Shown here: piece by piece, positions 1 to 7,650 of the stretch
Layout: the number at the start of each line of letters is the position of its first letter
Position numbering within the stretch: the stretch's first letter is position 1
DNA from: a virus
IMG/VR virus record: IMGVR_UViG_3300009441_000042
Location: 1-24,699 of that record
Direction: 5' to 3' (one strand)
DNA: 24,699 nucleotides
Notes under the pieces: model-generated
Databases searched by the model: none
What the model was told of the DNA's origin: nothing
The model's input: the letters and a program-made list of their open reading frames with translations, nothing else
Program-made: the position numbers and the translations under genes

Positions 1-828
1 ATGCCACTTGAAGGTATACTTCTTAGTGTTACCACGTTCCATTGCTTGAACTACATATCCAGTAGGAGTAATCTTAATGATTTTACCTTGTAACTTATCA
101 CCACGTTCTGTCTCGTAGAAATCGATTTCTGTACCAACTTTGATTGAACCCTTAGTCTCAGTACCCATACCTTTACGTGCAAGAGTTCTGTAATTCTCAT
201 GTAAAAGGTCTAGTGCTTCTTCGTGTATGTCATCTGTATACCCTTCCTCAATGTTTTTTACTAACCAATCATCGAAATCATCTGGGTCATCACCGATATT
301 ATCGTTGTCCATTGCAAATTTCATTAATTCTTTTTCTACATTAGACGGTAAATCTTTGTTACGCTTATTGAATGCATCAATATGACGTTTGTGTTTCTTT
401 TTGAGTTGTGCAAGATTTGCTTCTTCAAGTTCAACAGACTCTTTAATGCCGTTTTTCTTTCTCCATATAAGAACAGTTTGTGCATCATTGATTTGGTCAG
501 CGTAGTTTCCTTTACCCTGTGTGTTTTTCTTATTGGAAGGATTTGCTTTCATTGCATCCTTTGAATCTTTTTGGATGTATTCCAATGATGCTTTTGGTAA
601 ATCCCAAAAACGAACATTTTCTATGTTTGAACCACCTCGTGGTTTACCATCACCCATACTCCACTTTACGGCTTCATCAAGTTCAGGTTTCTCGTGAGTG
701 TAACCCTTCTTCTTCAGACGTTCATGGTCTTCAGGTTTCTCTGCCTTCTCTTCTGCACCCGTCTCAGGATGATACATCATATGCGGTTCGAAGTCTTTCC
801 CTTCAAGTAATTGTTTTATTGTTTTCAT
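1..828 (-). CDS. Probable capsid-packaged hypothetical protein, 3' end missing
   Basis: The reading frame opens with ATG at 828 and runs 276 codons without a stop to the left edge, so the C-terminus lies outside the window. The first residues, MKTIKQLLEG, resemble a T4 capsid-targeting peptide, with L-L-E at residues 7-9 as a possible gp21 protease site. The following part (about residues 15-55) is charged and contains a YHPETG motif of a kind I associate with cyanophage virion proteins, though I cannot name a family. Near the window edge (about residues 225-270) a small beta-rich segment (GTEIDFYETERGDKLQGKI) looks like an SH3 or KOW-type fold. The ATG shares one base with the stop of the upstream gene (TAATG), so the two are translationally coupled. 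The frame and start are clear; the function is unknown and the packaging role is inferred. Confidence 0.85.
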   Translation of the reverse strand, partial: MKTIKQLLEGKDFEPHMMYHPETGAEEKAEKPEDHERLKKKGYTHEKPELDEAVKWSMGDGKPRGGSNIENVRFWDLPKASLEYIQKDSKDAMKANPSNKKNTQGKGNYADQINDAQTVLIWRKKNGIKESVELEEANLAQLKKKHKRHIDAFNKRNKDLPSNVEKELMKFAMDNDNIGDDPDDFDDWLVKNIEEGYTDDIHEEALDLLHENYRTLARKGMGTETKGSIKVGTEIDFYETERGDKLQGKIIKITPTGYVVQAMERGNTKKYTFKWH

Positions 829-1055
829 TACACTAAATCCTTATCGTGGTTCAGACCACCTTTTTTCTTTTTTACTATGAACGCATTAACTCGTGCGTAT
901 CCCCATTGTTGTGGTGTAGTGCCTGGCCTATGACCAGTCTTCCATGCGGCAACTCCACGATTATAAACCTTTCTTAATGTATCAACAGAGATACCAGACT
1001 TTTTGGACTTATCTGCTAATGCACCTTCTTCTATATGTTGACAAAATTTATTCAT
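828..1055 (-). CDS. Small DUF5824-like phage protein
   Basis: This 75-residue protein has the pattern SGISVDTLRKVYNRGVAAW, then GHRPGTTPQQWGYARVNAF, which I recognise as the small DUF5824-type domain found in T4-like cyanophages and related phages near structural genes. Its biochemical role is unknown. The N-terminus, MNKFCQHIEE, has the spacing of a T4 capsid-targeting peptide with I-E-E at residues 8-10. The start overlaps the end of the adenylyltransferase-like gene by four bases (ATGA) and the stop overlaps the next start by one base, so it sits inside a tightly coupled operon. The family name rests on memory of the motif and should be confirmed by a profile search. Confidence 0.8.
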   Translation of the reverse strand: MNKFCQHIEEGALADKSKKSGISVDTLRKVYNRGVAAWKTGHRPGTTPQQWGYARVNAFIVKKKKGGLNHDKDLV

Positions 1056-2722
1056 TTAGTCTCCAAGTTTTTTGCTTTAGCTCTGGCAAGTCTTGCACGG
1101 TCAAGAAGTCCATCATGTTTCTTCTTGTCTCGTTCCTTCTCTGATTTGATTCTTTCTTTTGCATTTGCAACTGCATCTTCTTCCATCGGAGTATCTTTCT
1201 TGTACTTCTTCAGTAACTTATCAGTACCCTCTTCTCCTGCACCACATGTTTCCTCATATTTGAGTTCTGGGTCAGGGGATTTAAATGCTTTCTTACGCAT
1301 TATTGTTTTGTTAACAACTTCGAACTCACCGTTCTTCCAGTTAATAACTACAGGTAGGTTCAGGTCAGACTGCATATCCTTGAGGATTGCTTCTCTGTTA
1401 CCCATCTTTTTAATCTTTTTACCTTTGTTCTGTGCCATTTTCTTGAATAGACGTTGTAACTCTGCAATAGTAATTGCGGGTTTGTTACGTTTGTCATTCA
1501 TACGGTCAGCAAAATGACGTGTAAATTCGATGTCAACATCAAACTTGTTCAGTAGTCGGTCAGCAAATTTCTCAAGGTCTTGGAGTTCTTTCTGGGAAAC
1601 ATCTTCTTTGACGCAGTCAGGGACAACCTTACCACCTTTCTTCTTCACACCTACTGCTTTGTACCCATCCCAACAGTCTTCATCATACATGTCTTTGAAT
1701 GCTTTGGTGTACTTGGATGGTTTAGTCTTTGCGGTCTTATCGCCAGGCGCTGGCTTATATGCAGATTCATCATCGTCTGCTTTCTTACCATGTTTCTTGA
1801 AGTGTGCATCACGCTTATCTTTGGTAGATTTTTCTAGTCCCTTGTGATACTTAGCGGGTTGAGTACCCTTTTTGTCTTTGATGTCAGGGTCTTGTGCAGA
1901 TTTCTTTTCTATTAATTCTACTGCATCCAACCACTTACGCATCTTTCTGTCACCACATTCTACGATGACATAGTTTGCTCCAAGGACTGTAATGATACCG
2001 ACCTCTTCGCTTTCTTTAACAACAACAGTATCACCAAGTTCAAATAACATACCCTTAACGAACTTTTCTCTTGTTTCTGAAAGATGACCCATTTCAATAT
2101 GACGTTTGAAAGATGTCTCTTCCTTGAGACCTAACCCTTTCCTTACATCATTGAACAACTTACGTGTATCACGGTCAGACATTCCAGATGGAACACCTTG
2201 AGTAAACGCTTGATAATCATTGTCCTTTGCGTTCGCACGTTGTTTAGATGCGGACATTCCTTCCACACCTTCTGCGTCTGGGTCTCTCCTTCCCGCAGAT
2301 ACAACATTGATTGATTCAAAGTTATAGAACCCATGACGTGCTTTCTTACCGTTGTATTTGTTCAATAATACGTCAAACTCACGGAGACGGTCTTCACCGA
2401 CCACCATGGTTATTTTCTTGTATCCTGCATCGTACAATTTAGTAGAGATGTCGAATACATTCTTCACACCCTTGTCAACCATAATGTTACGACCATGTTT
2501 TGGTAACATCTTACGTAGGTGTTTTACCTTGTCAGAATATGATAGTGGGTCTTTTGGGCCAGTTGATTGGGACACATAGACTTTATAGTCCGCACCCTTT
2601 GCTTTTTTTGCAATAGTATCTAATACTTTACCGTGACCGATAGTAGGTGGATTCATTCTACCAAATGTAAAATAAACTTCCTTTGCCTCTTCGACTAGGT
2701 ATGATTTAAAATCTTTAATCAC
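1052..2722 (-). CDS. Multidomain protein with N-terminal nucleotidyltransferase (NMN adenylyltransferase-like) domain
   Basis: The N-terminal domain is a nucleotidyltransferase of the HxGH superfamily. The nucleotide-binding signature is FTFGRMNPPTIGHGK (about residues 18-32, with TIGH in the HxGH position), and the distal signature is MSASKQR in place of the usual ISxTxxR. The family joins a nucleotide to a phosphorylated substrate such as NMN; the substrate here is not known. Then come a beta-rich KOW/SH3-like segment (LGDTVVVKESEEVGIITVLG), a lysine-rich linker, a CWDGYKAVG module, and a C-terminal domain with FTRHFADRMND and KTIMRKK that I cannot assign. I chose GTG at 2722 rather than GTG at 2755. 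It has an AGAGGAA ribosome binding site, overlaps the upstream stop by only 8 bases, and gives an N-terminus (MIKDFKSYLVEEAKE) that matches a capsid-targeting peptide with L-V-E at 9-11. Confidence 0.85.
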   Translation of the reverse strand: MIKDFKSYLVEEAKEVYFTFGRMNPPTIGHGKVLDTIAKKAKGADYKVYVSQSTGPKDPLSYSDKVKHLRKMLPKHGRNIMVDKGVKNVFDISTKLYDAGYKKITMVVGEDRLREFDVLLNKYNGKKARHGFYNFESINVVSAGRRDPDAEGVEGMSASKQRANAKDNDYQAFTQGVPSGMSDRDTRKLFNDVRKGLGLKEETSFKRHIEMGHLSETREKFVKGMLFELGDTVVVKESEEVGIITVLGANYVIVECGDRKMRKWLDAVELIEKKSAQDPDIKDKKGTQPAKYHKGLEKSTKDKRDAHFKKHGKKADDDESAYKPAPGDKTAKTKPSKYTKAFKDMYDEDCWDGYKAVGVKKKGGKVVPDCVKEDVSQKELQDLEKFADRLLNKFDVDIEFTRHFADRMNDKRNKPAITIAELQRLFKKMAQNKGKKIKKMGNREAILKDMQSDLNLPVVINWKNGEFEVVNKTIMRKKAFKSPDPELKYEETCGAGEEGTDKLLKKYKKDTPMEEDAVANAKERIKSEKERDKKKHDGLLDRARLARAKAKNLETK

Positions 2723-3098
2723 TTTTTTTAGTTCCTCTCTTCCTTTCCAATTCACCTTTACGAACGGCAGGAAGTAATTTCTTTGCGAGTTTTTGTATCT
2801 TAGGTTTCATCTTATCTAGGCGTTTCTCAATTGACGCTCTACGACCCATAGATAAGTCGCCCTTGTCGGCACCCTTAGTGATTTTCTTGAGGAAGGTATT
2901 ACGTGCTTGTTTCATTGCACGTTTCTTTATTGTGTCCATAGACGCAACTTTACGGGCAGCACGTTTGCGACCCATAGCAATTTTTGCTTTATTTTTCTTG
3001 AGCGAACGTGCCAGTTTCATACGTTGTTGCATGTTCAACGCTTCGTCTGGTTGCTCTAGAATTTTTAAGAATTCTTTTAGTCCTATTGGTTTGGACAT
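2715..3098 (-). CDS. Highly basic small protein, probable internal virion protein
   Basis: This 127-residue protein is extremely rich in lysine and arginine, with segments such as KIAMGRKRAARKVASMDTIK and RASIEKRLDKMKPKIQKLAK, and no membrane segment. The composition fits a nucleic-acid-binding or DNA-packing protein. Similar basic sequences occur, as far as I recall, in T4-like cyanophage virion proteins, sometimes as part of a longer chain. The N-terminus contains GLKEFLKILE, with I-L-E at residues 13-15, close to the form of the T4 capsid-targeting peptide. Cleavage there would release a mature basic protein much like the T4 internal proteins, which are also small and basic. It lies 3 bp downstream of the ligase-like gene and overlaps the next gene slightly. 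Function inferred from composition and context only. Confidence 0.8.
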   Translation of the reverse strand: MSKPIGLKEFLKILEQPDEALNMQQRMKLARSLKKNKAKIAMGRKRAARKVASMDTIKKRAMKQARNTFLKKITKGADKGDLSMGRRASIEKRLDKMKPKIQKLAKKLLPAVRKGELERKRGTKKSD

Positions 3099-3101
3099 AG
3101 T

Positions 3102-4325
3102 TTACCTCTTTGGTTTATCCCATCCCTTCAGTATATCTGGACTGAAGTTATTATATGAAAATTCTAAACGGTCAACCAACTTGACCGCATCACCACCTAG
3201 TTTGTCAATAGCAACAAATCCCTCTGCACCAGTCTTGACCTTATAACCAGTCTTTGTCTGAACAAAGGTGTCATATGAACTTATGCTATTTAGTTTATTT
3301 ATAAGTTTCAGTTTTGCAAGCACAATACTTTTTTGTAAATCGAACATTGCAACCAGATTACTCTTATTCTTCGGTGAAAAGAACTTCATAAACTCTTCTA
3401 ACTTCTTAAATTGTACCATCTTACCCTTTTCGGTACTACGTTTGTCTGCTTCTTTTTTAAATTTCTCACCTAACCACTTAATTAAACCTGTTACATGTTT
3501 GTTAGTGTTACCAATTATCTGTTGATTTCTCACAAATGTATTATTGTACTGTTCAATTAGGGTTGCAAGGTCTTTATTATTTTCTAACTCACGTAGTGTA
3601 GAACCAGATATCTTATTAAATATCTTACCTGCATTGGACAAAAGTTTGGTTACCTCTGCGGTTTCTTTCTTACTCATAGTCGCACCAGACACGTCACGCA
3701 ACATTGCGTCCTGTGACCAGACATTCTTAGAGGTCTTGAACTTGGATACATTAACACCATATGATGCTTTCATCGATTCAAAGTCTTTACCTGTGTAGGT
3801 AGTATGCCATACAATACCGATTTGTGCCTTACGGACTGCATCCGCTTGGTCATAAGGTACTGCATAGATGATTGTGTTCGGGTGAAAGGTTGTATACTTC
3901 TGACCATCGATAGTATCCGTACTAACGTCTGGTTTTGAAAACAAGAAGTCACCTTGAATAACACCTTTAATACCAAGTTCTGGTAGATGTTTCAATGCGA
4001 GTTTCATCTTGTCTGCAAGGTCACCCGACATTTCTGCATCAATCTCTTGGGCAGACTTATAGATTTTAGGATTCTTTGCAAAGATACCTTTCTTCGCAAC
4101 AAAGAAGTTTCCATCACTAGGGTCTTGACCACAGAAAATTGCGGGAGCACCGTCCCACTTAGTTGATAGTTTAGCGTCATTCTGACCCGCCAACATATCA
4201 CGCAGTTCACGTAATGCATTGATTGCTTGTCGTGTACCATTCACACCACCATAGAGAACCTTGTCCTCAATATGAGTCATGTGGGTGTTCTTCTGTTCTG
4301 TTATGTAGTTATTAAAATTATCCAC
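3102..4325 (-). CDS. Ligase-like nucleotidyltransferase with KxDG motif
   Basis: The 407-residue protein carries STKWDGAPAIF at about residues 54-64. The KWDG at 56-59 has the form of motif I (KxDG) of covalent nucleotidyltransferases: ATP-dependent DNA ligases, RNA ligases and capping enzymes, where the lysine takes up AMP or GMP. FVAKKGIFAK (about 75-84) and GVIQGDFLFS (about 121-130) sit where motifs Ia and III or IIIa would be expected, and basic segments follow, but I cannot align motifs IV and V with confidence. It may join nucleic-acid ends or may be a distant member with another substrate. Translation starts at a GTG overlapping the upstream stop by 8 bases. The N-terminus, MDNFNNYITEQ, resembles a capsid-targeting peptide with I-T-E at 8-10. 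Related long hypothetical proteins are known to me from marine T4-like phages. Confidence 0.8.
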   Translation of the reverse strand: MDNFNNYITEQKNTHMTHIEDKVLYGGVNGTRQAINALRELRDMLAGQNDAKLSTKWDGAPAIFCGQDPSDGNFFVAKKGIFAKNPKIYKSAQEIDAEMSGDLADKMKLALKHLPELGIKGVIQGDFLFSKPDVSTDTIDGQKYTTFHPNTIIYAVPYDQADAVRKAQIGIVWHTTYTGKDFESMKASYGVNVSKFKTSKNVWSQDAMLRDVSGATMSKKETAEVTKLLSNAGKIFNKISGSTLRELENNKDLATLIEQYNNTFVRNQQIIGNTNKHVTGLIKWLGEKFKKEADKRSTEKGKMVQFKKLEEFMKFFSPKNKSNLVAMFDLQKSIVLAKLKLINKLNSISSYDTFVQTKTGYKVKTGAEGFVAIDKLGGDAVKLVDRLEFSYNNFSPDILKGWDKPKR

Positions 4326-4635
4326 GTGTTACCACCATACCTATTTTCTTAATGTCTTCTTCCCACATCTCTCTATCTAACGTTAATGAACTTCTTCTCC
4401 AATTTGAGATGTATGGTCTACCAGTTCGAACCTTGGGAAAGTATTCGAAGTATCTTAAATCCATTTTACTATACTCTGGTAGAGATACTCCAATGGTTTG
4501 TACAATTTTTCCTTTATAGTAAAGTTCCACTATTACATTCTCGAAGTATTCCTTCTTGCCATACACTACTTTGAAGTCCGACTTCTTAGGATTATCTATT
4601 TTTGTCCGTTCTGCTATAAAGTCTTTAAACTTCAT
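4318..4635 (-). CDS. Small protein with a near-canonical T4 capsid-targeting N-terminus
   Basis: This 105-residue protein has no domain I recognise. Its first nine residues, MKFKDFIAE, are the closest in the window to the T4 internal-protein targeting peptide (M-K-x-Y-x-x-F-I-A-E form), with I-A-E at residues 7-9 as a predicted gp21 cut site. The rest is a compact, mixed-charge sequence with predicted beta strands (VIVELYYKGKIVQTIGVSL) and a tryptophan and arginine-rich C-terminal half. There is no membrane segment. The ATG shares one base with the stop of the upstream gene (TAATG), and its own end overlaps the GTG start of the ligase-like gene. It is most likely an injected internal protein, an inference from the N-terminus and the neighbours. 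Confidence 0.8.
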   Translation of the reverse strand: MKFKDFIAERTKIDNPKKSDFKVVYGKKEYFENVIVELYYKGKIVQTIGVSLPEYSKMDLRYFEYFPKVRTGRPYISNWRRSSLTLDREMWEEDIKKIGMVVTRG

Positions 4636-5921
4636 TAGGATACCTTCAAGTGAACAGCAGAGTTCTTTGTTTGTGACTTTGCAATACGAACCAAATAGTC
4701 AAGTACTTGTTGTTCCCGACCTTTGATTGCAGTAAATAGTTCCAATACCATGTACTTAGATACGTGCCACTCAAAGTCTTTCTTCTGTAGATTTGCCATG
4801 AGAGTTTCTTTACTGTCCTTCTCACTAGTCATTGAATAGTTCTTCCAGAAGTTATCATAGAACATATCGGGTTTGTTCTTCAACATCTGTTCAATGACCT
4901 TCTTTTGAGTAAGTGGTCTACCAACCGCATTCTTCATTGCATCACTGATACCACCATAGGATACCTTACCATGTTTTGCTTTCTTACCAACAATCTCACA
5001 CTGGAATGTTGGGAATGTTCTGAACTGAATCTGGAATCCACCAGACCCCAACAGGTATCCGTCCTTTGCACCATAGAAGTTCTTCTTACCAAAGGTTTGT
5101 TTGGTGAACTGAGGTGGAACAAACGGTTTACGGAAATTTACTTGTGACAACTTAGGTTTCTTCCCAATCTTCTTGAGTGATATACCCATTATATCACGAG
5201 CAGCATATGCTTTCAAGAGTTCATTGTTAAGTTCTGAGAAACTTTCTGCATCATGAATGTTGTATTTGTTTTCTGCACCACGAGCGACTGCCCATATATC
5301 TGCGGGAGTCCACTTGTTTACATTACTGAATAGTTTTTCTTCACGATTGAGTTTCTTGAATGTGTCTTCAAGTTTAGATACCCACTGTGAACCACGATGC
5401 CATGTGTACTGTTTCTTCTTCAATACCTTATGGAGAATCCTAGCACCATTGATAGACGATGCAATCCACTGGTCATCACCCAATAGAATCTCAGACATCT
5501 TTGCATCAACTTGAGTCTTTCCATATGCCCATTCAAGGTTATCAGGGGAGAAGTTTGTTTTGGGGTCTAACCATAATAATTGTGCATAGACGCATTGTGC
5601 AGATTCAGTTGCACGGGTGTTATCCGAACCACCCCCAGAACCTCTTCCACCACCAAACTCTGCGGTCTTTGAGAGTAGACCAAACGCAATCTCTGTACCA
5701 TCAATTGTCTTGAGTTTTGGTAAACCTTTTTTGTTACCTGTACGTACTGCCTTTTCAATTGCGGGGTCATACTGTAAAACAATCGAATCACCCTTAGTGG
5801 TCTCGAATGGTTCACCCGCTTTGTATTTTGTAATGAATAGGTCAGCACGATACGCCCTATCAGGACGTACTATTTCCCCAAAGGTTAAGGAAGTTTCGTT
5901 GAGTTGACTAAACTGTAGCAT
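4635..5921 (-). CDS. Possible PD-(D/E)xK-type nuclease, late-expressed, with targeting-like N-terminus
   Basis: This 428-residue protein begins MLQFSQLNETSL, with L-N-E at residues 7-9 fitting a prohead-protease site. In the middle, RATESAQCVY (E107), NKWTPADIW (about 202-210, D208) and DIMGISLKKIGKK (about 243-255, K250/K251) occur in the order and spacing expected of a restriction-endonuclease-like fold: an acid, then an aspartate next to a strand, then a small residue and lysines on the next strand. This is pattern reading, not a family match, and the catalytic residues need structural confirmation. A glycine-rich stretch lies at residues 89-98. Two TATAAATA late promoters lie just upstream (5945-5964), which fits a virion component. 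The stop shares a base with the next ATG. It could instead be a structural protein with no enzyme activity. Confidence 0.75.
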   Translation of the reverse strand: MLQFSQLNETSLTFGEIVRPDRAYRADLFITKYKAGEPFETTKGDSIVLQYDPAIEKAVRTGNKKGLPKLKTIDGTEIAFGLLSKTAEFGGGRGSGGGSDNTRATESAQCVYAQLLWLDPKTNFSPDNLEWAYGKTQVDAKMSEILLGDDQWIASSINGARILHKVLKKKQYTWHRGSQWVSKLEDTFKKLNREEKLFSNVNKWTPADIWAVARGAENKYNIHDAESFSELNNELLKAYAARDIMGISLKKIGKKPKLSQVNFRKPFVPPQFTKQTFGKKNFYGAKDGYLLGSGGFQIQFRTFPTFQCEIVGKKAKHGKVSYGGISDAMKNAVGRPLTQKKVIEQMLKNKPDMFYDNFWKNYSMTSEKDSKETLMANLQKKDFEWHVSKYMVLELFTAIKGREQQVLDYLVRIAKSQTKNSAVHLKVS

Positions 5922-5944
5922 CGATATCCCATAAGTTATAAAGT

Positions 5945-5964
5945 TATTTATAACACTATTTATA
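5945..5964 (-). promoter_or_regulatory. Tandem T4-type late promoters
   Basis: On the minus strand TATAAATA occurs twice, at 5964-5957 and 5952-5945, separated by 4 bases. This is the exact core of T4 late promoters, recognised by gp55-containing RNA polymerase. The first copy overlaps the stop of the exonuclease gene; the second lies 23 bases from the ATG at 5921, leaving room for a short leader with GGGAT before the start. They would drive the leftward run of putative capsid cargo genes late in infection. Confidence 0.75.
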
Positions 5965-6637
5965 ACAAAACTGAAGTCGAATTTTCCTCATTGTACTGTT
6001 TTATAGTATTTTTTAATGTATTAATCCAGTTATCACGGTGTTCAATAAACACTTGAGGTTCACTGTTATCAACAGAGATGATGGTAACCAATTGAGTAAT
6101 CGGCATACCTGTACGTTCTTCCCACATGACGGCATAACCCGCTTCTTGCATGAAGTAGTTCTTGACCCATTCTAGTTTCTTGGGTTTCATAGATGTCTTG
6201 TAATCGATGATGGATAGTTTACCATCAAAGATACCCACACAGTCAACACGACCCGCAACACCAAGATGATTGGAGTAGAGAGGTGCTTCTTGTGCATGGA
6301 CTTTAGTCAGACGTTCATCTAGGATAGGTTTCAACTGATTGAATGATTCAATGATATCAGGAGTATAACCTTCTTTGTAACTAGGGTCATTGTCTACATA
6401 CTTTTCACATATTTCGTGAACACGTGTACCACGACCAGACGCACGAGTAGAGACACGATTTGCCTCTTCAACACCCACACGTTTACGCCACTTCGCAATA
6501 GAATCACGAGACAGAATTGACAGTACTGTAGTAATAGATGGTAGGTTGATTCCTTCGGGTGTTTTGTATTGTCTCCCCGATTCACTTGTGACCGTATCCA
6601 TTTCAGTCAGTTCAATTTGTTCGTGTATAAAATTCAT
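5960..6637 (-). CDS. RecB/Cas4-like PD-(D/E)xK exonuclease
   Basis: All key elements of a PD-(D/E)xK exonuclease are present. Numbered from the TTG at 6649, they are GRGTRVHE (72-79), the E121 region, AGRVDCVGIFDGKLSIIDYK (132-151, with D136, D149 and K151 as catalytic residues), and QEAGY (168-172), the QxxxY motif typical of RecB and Cas4 type nucleases. The likely role is end resection or degradation of DNA in phage recombination or host takeover. A TTG start at 6649 is possible, but I prefer ATG at 6637, which follows the upstream stop by four bases and has GGA at good spacing. The protein then begins MNFIHEQIE, with I-H-E at residues 4-6, a shortened version of the targeting-like N-termini of the neighbours. 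Whether this one is packaged is doubtful, because it lies upstream of the late promoters. Confidence 0.9.
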   Translation of the reverse strand: MNFIHEQIELTEMDTVTSESGRQYKTPEGINLPSITTVLSILSRDSIAKWRKRVGVEEANRVSTRASGRGTRVHEICEKYVDNDPSYKEGYTPDIIESFNQLKPILDERLTKVHAQEAPLYSNHLGVAGRVDCVGIFDGKLSIIDYKTSMKPKKLEWVKNYFMQEAGYAVMWEERTGMPITQLVTIISVDNSEPQVFIEHRDNWINTLKNTIKQYNEENSTSVLL

Positions 6638-6641
6638 ATTA

Positions 6642-7070
6642 TTATCCAATTTGTATTATTAAGTTTATTAAGTTTCTTACCAGTAGTAGTAGACCAACAC
6701 TATTAACAACAATCAATGCACGGTCTTTCCACAATATCGAAACCCATAACCAGAGTATAACACCTCCGATACTAATTGTCAAGTCATATAACTGCAATCC
6801 TTCGATACCACGCATTGACATACCCATGAGTAACATTGAAGATGCAACCCATTTGACATACCAGTCTAGTGTTTGTTTTGGTGTTGCAGATTTGAACCAT
6901 CGATTACTATAAGTCAATTCCTCTACAGTCGGTACTGATTCAATCTTTTCTGTTATTTTTATATTTGACTCATCAATACTTGCATTCACAAACTCTGATT
7001 TGTAGGTCTTATGTGCTTCCTTCATCATTGCTTCGATTTTGTCAGCTTGGTCTTTTGATTTATTCGCCAC
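6642..7070 (-). CDS. Integral membrane protein of unknown function
   Basis: The 142-residue protein has a charged, soluble N-terminal half (about residues 1-70) and then three hydrophobic segments: roughly 71-89 (WYVKWVASSMLLMGMSM), 95-114 and 119-139. Short polar loops between them include a DR pair. I expect an inner-membrane protein with the N-terminal part in the cytoplasm, but recognise no family. Translation starts at GTG (7070), preceded by GGAGAAAG at good spacing, inside the end of the upstream metalloprotease-like gene. It ends four bases before the preferred start of the exonuclease gene, so the three are one transcript. Confidence 0.8.
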   Translation of the reverse strand: MANKSKDQADKIEAMMKEAHKTYKSEFVNASIDESNIKITEKIESVPTVEELTYSNRWFKSATPKQTLDWYVKWVASSMLLMGMSMRGIEGLQLYDLTISIGGVILWLWVSILWKDRALIVVNSVGLLLLVRNLINLIIQIG

Positions 7071-7650
7071 GTACTTTCTCCATTCGTCTTACTGACGCAA
7101 CCCAGTTCTCGTAACTCATTGGTTTACGAGGTTCACCGCAGGCCAGTTTCTTTTTCTTAAATTCTTCCTTGAGAATCTTCTTCTCTTTTGCACCCATAAA
7201 TGCACCAACCAGACTCAGGACGCATTGACGGAACGAACGTCCGTGGTGCATATGTCCGAGACAGTGTGCAAGTTCATGTAACAGTACATACTTGTTCATC
7301 CCAGTAGTAGGACAAAGTGTAACGGTAGTACCGTTAGTGTATCCAGACATTGTCTTACTTCTACGTGACATACCAACTACTTGGGGTTGACCACTAAAGA
7401 TTTTACCAACATCTTCTTCGACAGATTTCTTCCACAATTTAATCCACGTCTTACTCTTGTAGAGTTTATTTGCGAAATTCTGTGCATCTGTGAGGTTTTT
7501 GAAATCAGGAATCTCTGCACGAGATTGGAATGCCCACTCTGATTTGTAGGTCTTTAGTCTCTCAGTATCACGAGAATACTTCGCACCACGATTCTGTTTT
7601 GCCTTGTGTTTCAACAAGTAGGTTTCGTAACGCATTTTCAATTGTTCCAT
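7060..7650 (-). CDS. Zinc metallopeptidase-like protein with HExxHxxGxxH
   Basis: The 196-residue protein contains HELAHCLGHMH at residues 125-135, an exact HExxHxxGxxH zinc-binding signature with three histidine ligands and the metzincin glycine. An HHGRSFR segment follows, of the kind seen in small bacterial and phage metalloprotein families. The N-terminal 80 residues are basic and helical. No signal peptide is visible, so it should act in the cytoplasm or in the virion. The ATG at 7650 is chosen over an upstream in-frame start at 7671 because it has GGGAG at correct spacing and shares a base with the stop of the gene before it (TAATG). It follows a second, different HExxH protein in the same operon. 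The substrate is unknown. Confidence 0.85.
   Translation of the reverse strand: MEQLKMRYETYLLKHKAKQNRGAKYSRDTERLKTYKSEWAFQSRAEIPDFKNLTDAQNFANKLYKSKTWIKLWKKSVEEDVGKIFSGQPQVVGMSRRSKTMSGYTNGTTVTLCPTTGMNKYVLLHELAHCLGHMHHGRSFRQCVLSLVGAFMGAKEKKILKEEFKKKKLACGEPRKPMSYENWVASVRRMEKVRGE

Noticed and set aside
1035-1517. 160-codon plus-strand open frame
   Set aside because: It is a shadow of the adenylyltransferase-like gene on the other strand. The product has low-complexity Ser/Leu/Phe composition and no start signal.
3296-3303. TATAAATA on the minus strand
   Set aside because: It lies within the ligase-like coding region far from any start; treated as chance in A/T-rich codons.
6755-6782. TTGACA with TTATAC at 16 bp on the minus strand
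   Set aside because: It is inside the membrane protein gene with a weak -10 and no shared spacer element; possible but not supported like the other six.
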